Both the position numbers and the translations under genes were made by a program. Under the pieces are notes generated by a model. It saw only the letters and a list, made by a program, of their open reading frames with translations. It searched no databases and was not told where the DNA came from. A DNA stretch of 64,000 bases from Ammoniphilus sp. YIM 78166 (lineage in GTDB: Bacteria > Bacillota > Bacilli > Aneurinibacillales > RAOX-1): the NCBI RefSeq assembly GCF_004522215.1, contig NZ_SDLR01000003.1, positions 372,001 through 436,000 of the forward strand, written 5' to 3'. Of the stretch, positions 7,049 through 15,753 are shown piece by piece. The number at the start of each line of letters is the position of its first letter. Position 1 is the stretch's first letter.

Positions 7049-8110
7049 ATGAACAGAAAAAAAGGGATTGCGTTGTTTTCAAGTATGATTCTAGCAACAT
7101 CACTTCTACTAGGTGGTTGTGGGAGCAGCAGTCAACAGCCGGCCACGGGAGGCGCGCCTGAAGGAGCCAAGCCTGCAGCAGAAGCGAAAACCTATACGAT
7201 AAAAGTTGCCAACTATTTTGCGACCGAGCATCCACAGAATGTGGCCTTGCGCGAGAAGTTCAAGCCCTTAGTGGAAGAAAGGTCGGGCGGTACACTTAAG
7301 GTAGAAATTTTTGATAACAGCAAGCTTGGCGCGGAAAAGGAATTCTATGACGGAGTCCGCAACGGAACCATTGAGATGGGGATCCCAGGATTGATCATGC
7401 AGGCCGACATTGAAAAAATGGCAGTGCCTGAGTGGCCATTCCTGTTTAAGGATTATGAGCATGTGCAGAAGGTGTTGAATGGACCGATTGGACAAGAGCT
7501 GACGGAGGATTTAGAAAGCAAGCATGGGGTGAAGCCCTTAGCTTGGAGTGCAAACGGCTTTAGGATGTTCTCGAGCAACAGGACGATTGGTAACGCAGAT
7601 GAGTTTAAGGGTCTTCGTTTGAGAATGCCGAATATCCCTAACTACATTAAATTGGGAGAATTGTTAGGTGCCAATGTGACGCCGATGCCTATTTCTGAAG
7701 TGTTTACAGCTCTCGAACAGAAAGTAGTAGATGGGCAGGACAATCCGATTGCCACGCTGAAGGCATCTGGTTGGCATGAGGTACAGTCCGATGTGCTGGA
7801 ATCAAAGCATATGTTCAGTCCGAACGTTTACATCATCAATACCAAATTTTTTAACAATTTGACCCCTGAACAGCAGAAGGTGATCGAAGAAGCGGCAAAG
7901 GAGTCCGCAGCTCACGAATTCGAGTTAATGAAGCAAAGCTATGAAGCGGACAAGAAGTTCCTAGAAGAACAAGGAATTAAGTTCACGACTCCTGACGCTT
8001 CCTTCGTTGCAGCGATGGAAGCGAAAGCACAACCATTATATGAAGAAATCTATGCGAAGTACCCATGGGCAAAAGAAATGGTAGAAAAGATTAAAGCAGA
8101 AGCAAAGTAA
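7049..8110 (+). CDS. dctP: TRAP transporter solute receptor, DctP type (1)
   Basis: A DctP-family extracytoplasmic receptor of 353 residues. A hydrophobic signal ends in a lipobox (LLLGGCGSSS, Cys near 24), so it is tethered to the membrane. Family marks include FATEHPQNVALREKF near the ligand cleft and FKGLRLRMPNIPNYIKLGELLGANVTPMPISEVFTALEQKVVDGQDNP, in which the Arg of LRMP normally makes the salt bridge to the ligand carboxylate. It should deliver an organic or sugar acid to DctQM just downstream. ATGs at 7046 and 7049 are both possible; GGGAGGG spacing favours 7049. A second receptor for the same permease lies at 11097. Confidence 0.92.
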   Translation: MNRKKGIALFSSMILATSLLLGGCGSSSQQPATGGAPEGAKPAAEAKTYTIKVANYFATEHPQNVALREKFKPLVEERSGGTLKVEIFDNSKLGAEKEFYDGVRNGTIEMGIPGLIMQADIEKMAVPEWPFLFKDYEHVQKVLNGPIGQELTEDLESKHGVKPLAWSANGFRMFSSNRTIGNADEFKGLRLRMPNIPNYIKLGELLGANVTPMPISEVFTALEQKVVDGQDNPIATLKASGWHEVQSDVLESKHMFSPNVYIINTKFFNNLTPEQQKVIEEAAKESAAHEFELMKQSYEADKKFLEEQGIKFTTPDASFVAAMEAKAQPLYEEIYAKYPWAKEMVEKIKAEAK

Positions 8111-8118
8111 CCATATCT

Positions 8119-8138
8119 CGGGGACAGCTTAGTCCCCG
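8119..8138 (+). other. intercistronic hairpin after dctP1
   Basis: Perfect CGGGGAC/GTCCCCG stem with a 6-nt loop and no T-run. Probably an mRNA processing or stabilising element that lifts receptor over permease levels. Confidence 0.5.
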
Positions 8139-8170
8139 AAAGTCTAATCTTAAGGCAAGGAGGGAATCGA

Positions 8171-8737
8171 TTGAAAGCTGTCTCTAAACTACTCATCAAC
8201 GTGTTAAATGTGGCGATGGCCTTCTCGCTCGCCTCTATGGCGATTTTGGTATTCGGCAATGTGGTATTACGCTATGCCTTTAACTCCGGAATCACATGGT
8301 CGGAAGAAATGTCGAGGTATTTGTTCGTATATATGGTTTTTCTAGGGTCCATCGGAGCTCTGAAGGATAATCAGCACTTAGGCGTCGACATCATCGTCAA
8401 AAAACTTCCTCATACATTAAAAAGAGTCGTGTATATCATTAGCAGTCTGTTTATCCTCTATGTTTTATATCTGGTCCTTGATGGAAGCTGGAAAATGACT
8501 CTTCTTAATATGAACAGCTCAGCGCCGGCGACAGGCCTTCCTCTGTCCTTCATCTATGGAATTGGAGTCTTTATGAGTGTGTGCATGGCCCTAATTATCA
8601 TCGTCAACATCATCCATGTGATCAGGGATCCGCATGCTATTGAACTGCTTTCACAAAGCAAGGATTCGGAAGAGATTGCGCCTGCCACACATCCCCATCA
8701 TCTAAATAATATACCGCCAGTGGGAGGAGGGAAATAA
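8171..8737 (+). CDS. dctQ: TRAP transporter small permease, DctQ
   Basis: A 188-residue DctQ protein with four predicted membrane helices and the family signature around ITWSEEMSRYLFVYMVFLGS, then GALKDNQHLGVDIIVKKLP. It pairs with DctM to form the sodium-driven membrane unit. The start is a TTG with AAGGAGGG a few bases upstream. The tail after about residue 160 is hydrophilic and His/Pro-rich. The stop codon abuts the GTG start of dctM, so the two are translationally linked. Confidence 0.9.
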   Translation: MKAVSKLLINVLNVAMAFSLASMAILVFGNVVLRYAFNSGITWSEEMSRYLFVYMVFLGSIGALKDNQHLGVDIIVKKLPHTLKRVVYIISSLFILYVLYLVLDGSWKMTLLNMNSSAPATGLPLSFIYGIGVFMSVCMALIIIVNIIHVIRDPHAIELLSQSKDSEEIAPATHPHHLNNIPPVGGGK

Positions 8738-10015
8738 GTGACACTTGTTATCTTTGTCGGATCATTAATTGGCGCCATGGCTATAGGGATCCCCATCGCC
8801 TTTTCCCTTTTATTAAGCGGCGTAGCTTTAATGGCCTATATGAATATTTTTGATAGTCAAATCGTGGCCCAGAATCTGATCAACGGAGCGGACAACTTTC
8901 CGCTAATGGCCATCCCGTTCTTCATCCTTGCCGGGGAGCTAATGAATGCGGGAGGAATCTCGAAGCGGATTATTGATCTATCCTTATCTCTGGTCGGACA
9001 CATCCGCGGTGGCTTAGGGTATGTGGCAATCATGGCAGCCATTCTATTTGCCGGTTTGTCCGGGTCGGCTGTTGCCGATACCGCAGCGCTTGGCGCCATT
9101 CTCATTCCTATGATGGTAAAGGCGGGCTATAACCGCAACCGATCTACCGGCTTGATCGCTGCTGGAGGGATTATTGCACCTGTTATCCCTCCAAGCATTC
9201 CGTTGATCATCTTTGGTGTAACCAGCGGGGTATCCATTACGAAGCTTTTTATGGCTGGGATCTTTCCCGGGTTCTTGATGGGTGCCGGATTGGCTCTTGC
9301 CTGGTGGTTTGTCGCACGCCGCGATAACGTGGAAGTATTCCCAAAGAAATCACTAAAAGAGAGACTAGTCGCTGTTAAGAATGCAGTTTGGGCACTGCTC
9401 CTTCCGGTTATCATCGTGGGCGGTCTGCGCGGAGGCGTGTTCACCCCGACGGAAGCGGCGGTTGTTGCAGCTTTCTATGCTTTCCTTGTTGGGGTTGTCA
9501 TCTATCGCGAGCTAAAGCTCAAAGACTTGTTCCATATCCTTGTCGCATCCGCGAAAACGACCAGTGTGGTGATGTTTCTTGCCGCGGCAGCGATGGTGTC
9601 GGCTTGGTTGATTACGGTAGCGAACATTCCTAGCGTTTTGACCGAAGTGCTGGCGCCGCTAATGGATAGTCAGCTCTTGCTTCTACTAATGATCATGCTG
9701 GTCATCCTTATCATTGGAATGGCGATGGACTTAACGCCTACCATTCTAATTCTTACCCCTGTATTGATGCCGATTGTCGTCAAGGCAGGAATTGACCCGG
9801 TCTACTTCGGAATTCTTTTTGTATTAAATTGCTGTATTGGATTACTAACTCCACCAGTCGGAACCGTATTGAATGTAGCCTGTGGCGTCGGGAAGATCGG
9901 CATGGAAGATATTTTGAAGGGCATCTGGCCATTTCTTCTAGTTCATGTGATGGTCCTCGTTCTCTTGATTCTGTTCCCGCAGCTCGTTCTCGTTCCGCTC
10001 AAGTGGTTGACGTAA
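8738..10015 (+). CDS. dctM: TRAP transporter large permease, DctM
   Basis: A 425-residue DctM/SiaM-type permease with about a dozen helices. Typical stretches are FPLMAIPFFILAGELMNAGGISKR near 50-75, FAGLSGSAVADTAALGAILIPMM near 105-127, GIIAPVIPPSIPLIIFGVTSG near 144-165 and the repeat-related LNCCIGLLTPPVGTVLNVACGVG near 370-392. It moves the solute delivered by either DctP, driven by sodium. GTG start directly after the dctQ stop; ribosome site GGGAGGAGGG inside the dctQ end. Confidence 0.93.
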   Translation: MTLVIFVGSLIGAMAIGIPIAFSLLLSGVALMAYMNIFDSQIVAQNLINGADNFPLMAIPFFILAGELMNAGGISKRIIDLSLSLVGHIRGGLGYVAIMAAILFAGLSGSAVADTAALGAILIPMMVKAGYNRNRSTGLIAAGGIIAPVIPPSIPLIIFGVTSGVSITKLFMAGIFPGFLMGAGLALAWWFVARRDNVEVFPKKSLKERLVAVKNAVWALLLPVIIVGGLRGGVFTPTEAAVVAAFYAFLVGVVIYRELKLKDLFHILVASAKTTSVVMFLAAAAMVSAWLITVANIPSVLTEVLAPLMDSQLLLLLMIMLVILIIGMAMDLTPTILILTPVLMPIVVKAGIDPVYFGILFVLNCCIGLLTPPVGTVLNVACGVGKIGMEDILKGIWPFLLVHVMVLVLLILFPQLVLVPLKWLT

Positions 10016-10034
10016 GTATAGGAGGTATTAAGTG

Positions 10035-11063
10035 ATGAGTAAGTTTAAGGTTGTAGTCAGCGATTGGGAGTATGCTGACTTAAGGTTTGAAGAGCAGGTT
10101 CTCGATCATCCGGATATCGAGCTGGTTCCGGCACAGTGCCGAACGGAAGAAGAGATGATAGAAGCCTGCAGGGATGCGGATGCCATCATTAATCAATATG
10201 CTCCCATCAGCAGTAGAGTCATTGAAGCGCTTGAAAAATGCAAGGTCATCACCCGATACGGGGTAGGGGTCAATACGGTTGACCTAGAAGCAGCGACGGC
10301 AAAGGGGATCTGTGTGGCCAACGTGCCGGATTATTGTAAAGATGAAGTGGCTGATCATGCCTTAGCGTTGCTGCTAGGCTGGACCCGCAAGGTCGTGATT
10401 GCCAACCATCACGTCAAGAACAATCGTTGGGATTATAAGGTCACTCAACCCATTCATCGGATGAGGGGGAAGGTCTTGGGGTTAATAGGATTCGGCATGA
10501 TTCCGCAATCCCTCGCCGATAAGGTCAAGCCCTTGGGGATTCGCGTGATCGCCCATGACCCTTATTTTCCAACAGAGACAGCGCAAGCCAAAGGGGTCAC
10601 CCTGGTTTCGCTCGATGAGCTTTGCCAGCAATCCGATTTCATTTCGGTGCACGCTCCGCTTCTTCCTTCCACGAAGGGCATGATCGGATGTAACGAATTC
10701 CGTCAGATGAAGAAGGAAGCCATCATCATCAATACCTCCCGGGGGCCTGTGATTGATGAGCAGGCGCTGATTAAAGCCTTATTGGAAAAGCAGATCGCCG
10801 GAGCCGCCTTGGATGTGGTAGAAGTAGAACCCATTCCAGCCGATAGCCCATTGCTTTCTATGGATAATGTGATTTTGACTCCGCATGTGGCATGGTATTC
10901 GGAAGAAGCAGCAGAAGAGATGCGCTCTAAGGCGGCTATGGGTGTGATGGACGTTCTCATATATGGTGAATATCCAAAGTATTTGGTTAACAAGCAGGTG
11001 AAAGATCAAGCTGAACTCAAGCCGTGTCAGCCTGATGAGCGATATGCTCCGCTTGTTAAATAA
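10035..11063 (+). CDS. D-2-hydroxyacid dehydrogenase, CtBP-like
   Basis: A 342-residue NAD(P)-dependent 2-hydroxyacid dehydrogenase of the CtBP/SerA class. The Rossmann glycine motif is GLIGFGMIPQ near 150-160. Catalytic residues are the Arg in NTSRGPVID, the Glu of the EVEP segment and the His in TPHVAWYSEEA. It would interconvert a 2-oxo acid and a D-2-hydroxy acid, fitting an operon that imports hydroxy or sugar acids. GGAGGT at 10021 is 8 nt before the ATG at 10035; an in-frame GTG at 10032 is an alternative. It lies between dctM and the second dctP, 17 nt after dctM. Confidence 0.88.
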   Translation: MSKFKVVVSDWEYADLRFEEQVLDHPDIELVPAQCRTEEEMIEACRDADAIINQYAPISSRVIEALEKCKVITRYGVGVNTVDLEAATAKGICVANVPDYCKDEVADHALALLLGWTRKVVIANHHVKNNRWDYKVTQPIHRMRGKVLGLIGFGMIPQSLADKVKPLGIRVIAHDPYFPTETAQAKGVTLVSLDELCQQSDFISVHAPLLPSTKGMIGCNEFRQMKKEAIIINTSRGPVIDEQALIKALLEKQIAGAALDVVEVEPIPADSPLLSMDNVILTPHVAWYSEEAAEEMRSKAAMGVMDVLIYGEYPKYLVNKQVKDQAELKPCQPDERYAPLVK

Positions 11064-11096
11064 AAGGAAAAACAATTTTAAGGGGGAAATGAATTT

Positions 11097-12173
11097 ATGA
11101 AGAAGTGGGTTAATCGATTATCAGCAGGTGTTTTGGTCTCCTCTATGCTGGCTCTAAGCGCATGCGGAGGGGGAGGAAATCAAACCGCTCCTTCGTCATC
11201 GACGCCTGAGGCTTCTAAGGAGCAAGCGGCCGATAGCAAGATTAAAGAACGGACGATTAAAGCAGGTATTGGTTTGAATGAAGACCATCCGCAAGGCCAA
11301 GGCTTGAAAAAGTTCGCTGAGCTGGTTGCAGAGAAGAGCGGTGGAAAAATCAAGGTGCAAAACTTCTATGCCGCCCAGCTAGGCGATGACAAGAAGATGA
11401 CGGAAGCTTTGCAGGGTGGACTGCAGGAAATTACCATTCCGTCCACTTCCCCTATGACAGGAATCGTCAAGGAATATTCCATTCTCGACTTCCCGTTCCT
11501 CTTTAACAACGGGGAAGAAGCAGACGCGGTGTTAGATGGACCTGTGGGCCAACAGTTGCTAGATAAGCTTCCAGATCACGGTTTGATCGGTTTAACTTAT
11601 TGGGAAAATGGATTCCGCAACCTAACCAACAGTAAGCGTCCAGTGGAGAAAGCAGAAGACTTCCAAGGACTAAAGATCCGCACCATGCAAAACGCGGTAC
11701 ACCTTGAAGCCTTTGCTAAGCTCGGGGCAAACCCTACCCCAATGGCTTTTTCTGAAGTCTTTACGGCATTAGAGAGCAAGACGGTGGATGGGCAAGAAAA
11801 CCCGCTTGCTACGATTGAATCCAATAAATTTTACGAGGTCCAGCCGTACTTGAGCATGACGCAGCACGTGTACACCCCTTTTGCTTTCCTTGTGAGCAAG
11901 AAGTTCTGGGATCAGCTGTCTGATGAAGAAAAAGCGATCTTGAAGGATTCCGCTATTGAAGCAGGAAAGTACCAACGCGAGCTAAACCGCCAAGTAAACG
12001 GAGAAGCCCTCGAGCGTTTGAAGGCAGCAGGCATGAAGGTCAATGAAGTATCTGCAGAGGAAAAGGCAAAAATGAATGAAATCATTAAGCCTGTGATTGA
12101 TAAGTTTGCCGCTGAAATCGGGGAAGATCTCGTGAAGCAGCTTTACGCTGAAATTGAAAAAGCAAGGAAGTAG
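11097..12173 (+). CDS. dctP: TRAP transporter solute receptor, DctP type (2)
   Basis: A second DctP-family lipoprotein, 358 residues, signal ending LALSACGGGG. It has the same core as the first receptor: NEDHPQGQGLKKFAELV, then FQGLKIRTMQNAVHLEAFAKLGANPTPMAFSEVFTALESKTVDGQENP. Where the first receptor has LRMPNIPNY this one has IRTMQNAVH, so the Arg is kept but the pocket differs, suggesting a different but related ligand. No second DctQM pair is nearby, so both receptors probably serve the same membrane unit. AAGGGGGAAA precedes the ATG. Confidence 0.92.
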   Translation: MKKWVNRLSAGVLVSSMLALSACGGGGNQTAPSSSTPEASKEQAADSKIKERTIKAGIGLNEDHPQGQGLKKFAELVAEKSGGKIKVQNFYAAQLGDDKKMTEALQGGLQEITIPSTSPMTGIVKEYSILDFPFLFNNGEEADAVLDGPVGQQLLDKLPDHGLIGLTYWENGFRNLTNSKRPVEKAEDFQGLKIRTMQNAVHLEAFAKLGANPTPMAFSEVFTALESKTVDGQENPLATIESNKFYEVQPYLSMTQHVYTPFAFLVSKKFWDQLSDEEKAILKDSAIEAGKYQRELNRQVNGEALERLKAAGMKVNEVSAEEKAKMNEIIKPVIDKFAAEIGEDLVKQLYAEIEKARK

Positions 12174-12183
12174 TGAGTTTTCA

Positions 12184-12227
12184 GGGTGGTGGGATGGCAG
12201 TGCCTGTCACCACCCGAAAATTGTCGA
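12184..12227 (+). repeat. dispersed palindromic repeat, copy 1
   Basis: GGGTGGTG (12184-12191) pairs with CACCACCC (12208-12215), and AGTGCCTGTCACC (12199-12211) is followed by CCGAAAATTGTCGA. The block from AGTGCCTGTCAC to TTGTCGA recurs at 28765-28793 and 51105-51133. It occupies the gap between dctP2 and the larA-like gene. Confidence 0.65.
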
Positions 12228-12241
12228 CGGAGGTTCTGAAT

Positions 12242-13507
12242 ATGACTATTATAGAAGAGTTGCTGCGCGATGTTCCGCTTCCGAGGATGGTGCGCATCCG
12301 GCAGAACTTCCACGCGCCCGAGATCAAAGATGTGGAGCAAGCTGTTCATGACGCAATAAAAGAAGCGGATGTCCTCTCGAGAATCGCCAAGGGAGACCGG
12401 GTGGCCATTGCAGTCGGTAGCCGTGGGGTCGCCGATATTCCACTGCTCACACGCGAAACCGTAAGAGCTGTAAAATCAGCGGGCGGAGAGCCTTTTATCG
12501 TACCAGCCATGGGCAGCCACGGAGGGGCAACGGCGGAAGGGCAAATCGATGTACTCGAACAGCTGGGAGTGACGGAAGACTTCATCGAGGCCCCTATCAT
12601 AGCCAGCATGGATGTCGTAGAAGTAGGAAAGCTGCCGAACGGGCTCCCCGTCTATACAGATAAGCACGCCTATGAAGCAGATAAAGTGATTGTGATTAAC
12701 CGCATTAAACCCCACACCGCTTTCCGAGGACCGGTCGAGAGCGGATTGCTCAAGATGATTACGATCGGCCTTGGCAAGCAAAAGGGAGCGGAGGCCGCTC
12801 ACGCTTACAGCTTCAAGTACATGGCGGAGCATGTTCCACAGATGGCGAAGATCACTCTTTCCAAAGTCCCAATCATCTTCGGTTTGGGGACCATTGAAAA
12901 TGCATATGATCGCCCGGCTAAAATTGTGGCAGTTCCATCTGAGCAATTAGAAGAGGTAGAGCCACAGCTCTTGCTAGAAGCCAAAGCCTTAATGCCTCGC
13001 ATCATGTTTGATCCTATAGACGTGTTGATTGTGGATGAGATTGGAAAAGACATTTCCGGTGATGGCATGGACCCCAACATCACAGGACGTTACGCAACGC
13101 CTTATGCCAGCGGAGGACCGCAGGTCACACGCATTGTGGTACTGGGATTAACGGAAAAAACCCATGGCAATGCGAATGGAATAGGACTTGCGGATATTAC
13201 GACTAGCAATGTGTTGAACGATACGATAAAAGAAAAGGGATACGCAAACGCCTTAACTAGTACGGTAACCACTGTGGTTAAAATGCCGATGGCCCTCGAT
13301 ACGGAGGAGCTGGCGGTTAAAGCGGCAATTAAAACCTGCAATGCATTCGACATGCATCAAGCTCGAGTGGTCCGCATCGAAAATACTCTGCACCTGAAGG
13401 AAATTTGGATTTCGGAGAGCTTGCTTCCAGAAGCTTTGGAAAACAAGGATATCGAGGTGCTGAGCGAGTCGGAACGAATCGCGTTAATAAACAAAAAAGA
13501 GGGATGA
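12242..13507 (+). CDS. LarA-family nickel-pincer hydroxyacid racemase/epimerase homologue
   Basis: A 421-residue protein of the lactate racemase (DUF2088) family. LarA enzymes use a covalently held nickel-pincer nucleotide to racemise or epimerise 2-hydroxy acids. I see His93 (MGSHGG), His158 (IKPHTAF), Lys171 (SGLLKM) and His187 (AEAAHAY). Their spacing follows the L. plantarum set His108, His174, Lys184, His200: 65 versus 66, 13 versus 10, and exactly 16 between the Lys that tethers the cofactor and the last His. The substrate is probably a sugar acid given the TRAP transporter and dehydratases. The start at 12242 follows GGAGG; the upstream frame is repeat sequence. LarE and LarC lie in the next operon; LarB is not in the window. 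Confidence 0.75.
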   Translation: MTIIEELLRDVPLPRMVRIRQNFHAPEIKDVEQAVHDAIKEADVLSRIAKGDRVAIAVGSRGVADIPLLTRETVRAVKSAGGEPFIVPAMGSHGGATAEGQIDVLEQLGVTEDFIEAPIIASMDVVEVGKLPNGLPVYTDKHAYEADKVIVINRIKPHTAFRGPVESGLLKMITIGLGKQKGAEAAHAYSFKYMAEHVPQMAKITLSKVPIIFGLGTIENAYDRPAKIVAVPSEQLEEVEPQLLLEAKALMPRIMFDPIDVLIVDEIGKDISGDGMDPNITGRYATPYASGGPQVTRIVVLGLTEKTHGNANGIGLADITTSNVLNDTIKEKGYANALTSTVTTVVKMPMALDTEELAVKAAIKTCNAFDMHQARVVRIENTLHLKEIWISESLLPEALENKDIEVLSESERIALINKKEG

Positions 13508-13543
13508 TGTAAAAACAAAGGCAAGAAGGAGGAGAGGACATTC

Positions 13544-15739
13544 ATGACATTATATCCTTTAATGAACACAATCAACCCGTATGACTTTAATGTCCAGGGC
13601 AAAGCGAATGAGCCGATATGTGTAGCCGGATTCCTTGACCGGGCCAAGCTGATTCTTGGTTCTTCCTATGACGGGCCAGCTCCCGATTGGAGCCTCGACG
13701 CGATCTATGACCGCCTGGAGGCGAATGCTCCGCGGATTGCCATCATTGGCGGTTCGCCTGATCATCCCGCCCATGTGATGGATTATTTAACTTCTGCCCG
13801 CGCTGCGATTCGGATCTGGCAGAATGGCGGAGTTCCCTTTTACTTTTCTACCCCGGTAATGTGTGATGGGACAGCTCAGAACACCATGGGAATGAGCTAT
13901 TCCCTACAAAGCCGTAACGCCGTGGCTCAGATGGTCATCAATCAAGTGGAATCTCATGCTTACCATGGTGCCTTTGTCATCCAAGGTTGCGATAAACAGC
14001 CTCTAGGGGTGGTCAGTGCAGTGGCCCATCTGGATCGAGTCCGTCGGGAGAGGGGAGAAGCGCCTTTCTTTGCAACCTTCGCGCCAGCGCATGTGCTTCA
14101 AGGAGGGACGATTCCAGAAGATTTATATACCGAGCTGGAAAACTTAGCCGAGCAATGGAATCAACAGGGAGTTCAGGATCTCGCCTATGATTTAAGAGAC
14201 GCGATGGCCTACATCCTTCAGTGCTCATCGAATACGGCGTTCCAAGGCGTGCTGGAGAGAGCCCGTAATCGAGGACTCATCACCAAAGAACAACATAAGG
14301 ATTACGAGAAGAGGCTGGCGGTTGCAACCTGTGACGGAAAAGGCGGAGTATGTGCGTTTAACGGGACGGGCAACAGCTCTCGTCATCTGGTAGCTGGCCT
14401 GGGCTTGGTCCATCCTGCGCTGGAGCTGCTGACGGCCCCGCCTGAGCAGCATCAAATTAATGAAGCCGTCGATAGCTTGAGCGTCATGATCAATAATCCC
14501 GTATACGGGGCAGCTAACGTAATGGCGACCAACATCCGCAATGCCATTCGCATCCACAGCGCCACGGGAGGCTCGACCAACCTGATGATGCATGTGGTAG
14601 CAGCAATGCTCTATGGAGGTTACGCCTTTAACTTAGCCGAATATGATCGTATCCACCATGAAATTCCGATTCCAGACCTATTCGACTATAGCCTCACGCA
14701 GGGAAGAGATATTTTTGCTTTAGCTATGCAATGCTGCAGCGGCAAGAGCAGGGGGATGGAGAGCGTCATCTATGAACTCATCGAGAATGGCGTGCCGATG
14801 GATGTGGATGCACCGACGGTCGCAGGCAAGACCTGGCGTGAACGATTAAGCCGTCCGGATAGCCTTTCTGCAACCCATGTGCAGGAAAATCCGATCATCC
14901 TAGCTAAGCCTCGGCGCCCCTTCAGCGGAGTCGATGTGCTGAACGGCAATTTCTTCGAGACCGCCGTCGTCAAGATCAGCGGCATGACGACCGAACAGCT
15001 CGATCAATTTGATAAGAAGGCTGCATTTGTTCTCTATTACGAGAATGAGGAGAATGCCAACCGAGGATTGCTTGATCCCGACCTATTGAAGAAAATCAAG
15101 GAAAAACAAGAGTTTAGCCATGAAAATCTATTAGCTGTGCTCAAGAATAATGAACCTTCAAGCTACGAGGAACTAAAAGAGCTAGATTATGATGCCCTCT
15201 TTGACAAAATGACGGAAAACGGATCGCTGAAGCTGGCTGTGGTTGTTTCCGGACAAGGGCCTTTAGCCTTCGGCATGCCGGAGATGTTCACTCCGATGCA
15301 GCACATCAATGCCAATCATAAACTCAAGCGACTTGCCACCTTAATCAGTGACGGCCGTTATTCCGGCGTCACCTACGGAGCGGCCATCGGCCATATGACT
15401 CCTGAGGCGGTGCAAGGAGGAGGAATCCTTTATCTAGAAACGGGCGATCTGCTTTATCTGAACCTTCGTGAGCGTCAGGTGCAATACCTGAATGAAATGG
15501 CCTTCCGCTTCGGTACCATTGAATACCGCTTTGATCATGTCGTGACGGAGCGTCAGGAGCTAGCCCAATCCAGACTAGAGCGCATTCGAAAGCGTCAGCG
15601 CCAAGTCGCTGCGAGCAATCGCATGCTAGCTCATACAGATGCCGCCAACGGGGTCGTACCGATTTCAGTCTATGAAGAAGCAGAGCTAGATTATAAAAAA
15701 GATATTATCCTGCCCGAAAAGCAGATGATCCAAGAATAG
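13544..15739 (+). CDS. enlarged IlvD/Edd-family dehydratase
   Basis: A 731-residue member of the IlvD/Edd Fe-S dehydratases, which normally have 550-610 residues. Cluster-type cysteines are visible: Cys107 (PVMCDGT), Cys149 (QGCDKQPLG) and Cys263 or Cys270 (VATCDGKGGVCAFNG). Later come ATGGSTNLMMH and ISDGRYSGVTYGAAIGHMTPEA, both family signatures. Extra material sits between the second and third cysteines (about 160-260) and around 550-600. It should dehydrate a sugar acid to a 2-keto-3-deoxy acid; branched-chain synthesis is unlikely in this setting. AAGGAGGAG precedes the ATG. It is followed closely by the U32-like gene. Confidence 0.82.
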   Translation: MTLYPLMNTINPYDFNVQGKANEPICVAGFLDRAKLILGSSYDGPAPDWSLDAIYDRLEANAPRIAIIGGSPDHPAHVMDYLTSARAAIRIWQNGGVPFYFSTPVMCDGTAQNTMGMSYSLQSRNAVAQMVINQVESHAYHGAFVIQGCDKQPLGVVSAVAHLDRVRRERGEAPFFATFAPAHVLQGGTIPEDLYTELENLAEQWNQQGVQDLAYDLRDAMAYILQCSSNTAFQGVLERARNRGLITKEQHKDYEKRLAVATCDGKGGVCAFNGTGNSSRHLVAGLGLVHPALELLTAPPEQHQINEAVDSLSVMINNPVYGAANVMATNIRNAIRIHSATGGSTNLMMHVVAAMLYGGYAFNLAEYDRIHHEIPIPDLFDYSLTQGRDIFALAMQCCSGKSRGMESVIYELIENGVPMDVDAPTVAGKTWRERLSRPDSLSATHVQENPIILAKPRRPFSGVDVLNGNFFETAVVKISGMTTEQLDQFDKKAAFVLYYENEENANRGLLDPDLLKKIKEKQEFSHENLLAVLKNNEPSSYEELKELDYDALFDKMTENGSLKLAVVVSGQGPLAFGMPEMFTPMQHINANHKLKRLATLISDGRYSGVTYGAAIGHMTPEAVQGGGILYLETGDLLYLNLRERQVQYLNEMAFRFGTIEYRFDHVVTERQELAQSRLERIRKRQRQVAASNRMLAHTDAANGVVPISVYEEAELDYKKDIILPEKQMIQE

Positions 15740-15753
15740 GAGGGAATACAAAA

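Noticed and set aside
12173..12241. Upstream start for the LarA-like protein
   Set aside because: This stretch is the dispersed repeat with a hairpin; GGAGG and the family start both point to 12242.
13544..15739. Branched-chain amino-acid dihydroxy-acid dehydratase (IlvD)
   Set aside because: Family signatures fit, but the length of 731 residues and the TRAP/racemase setting argue for a sugar-acid dehydratase.
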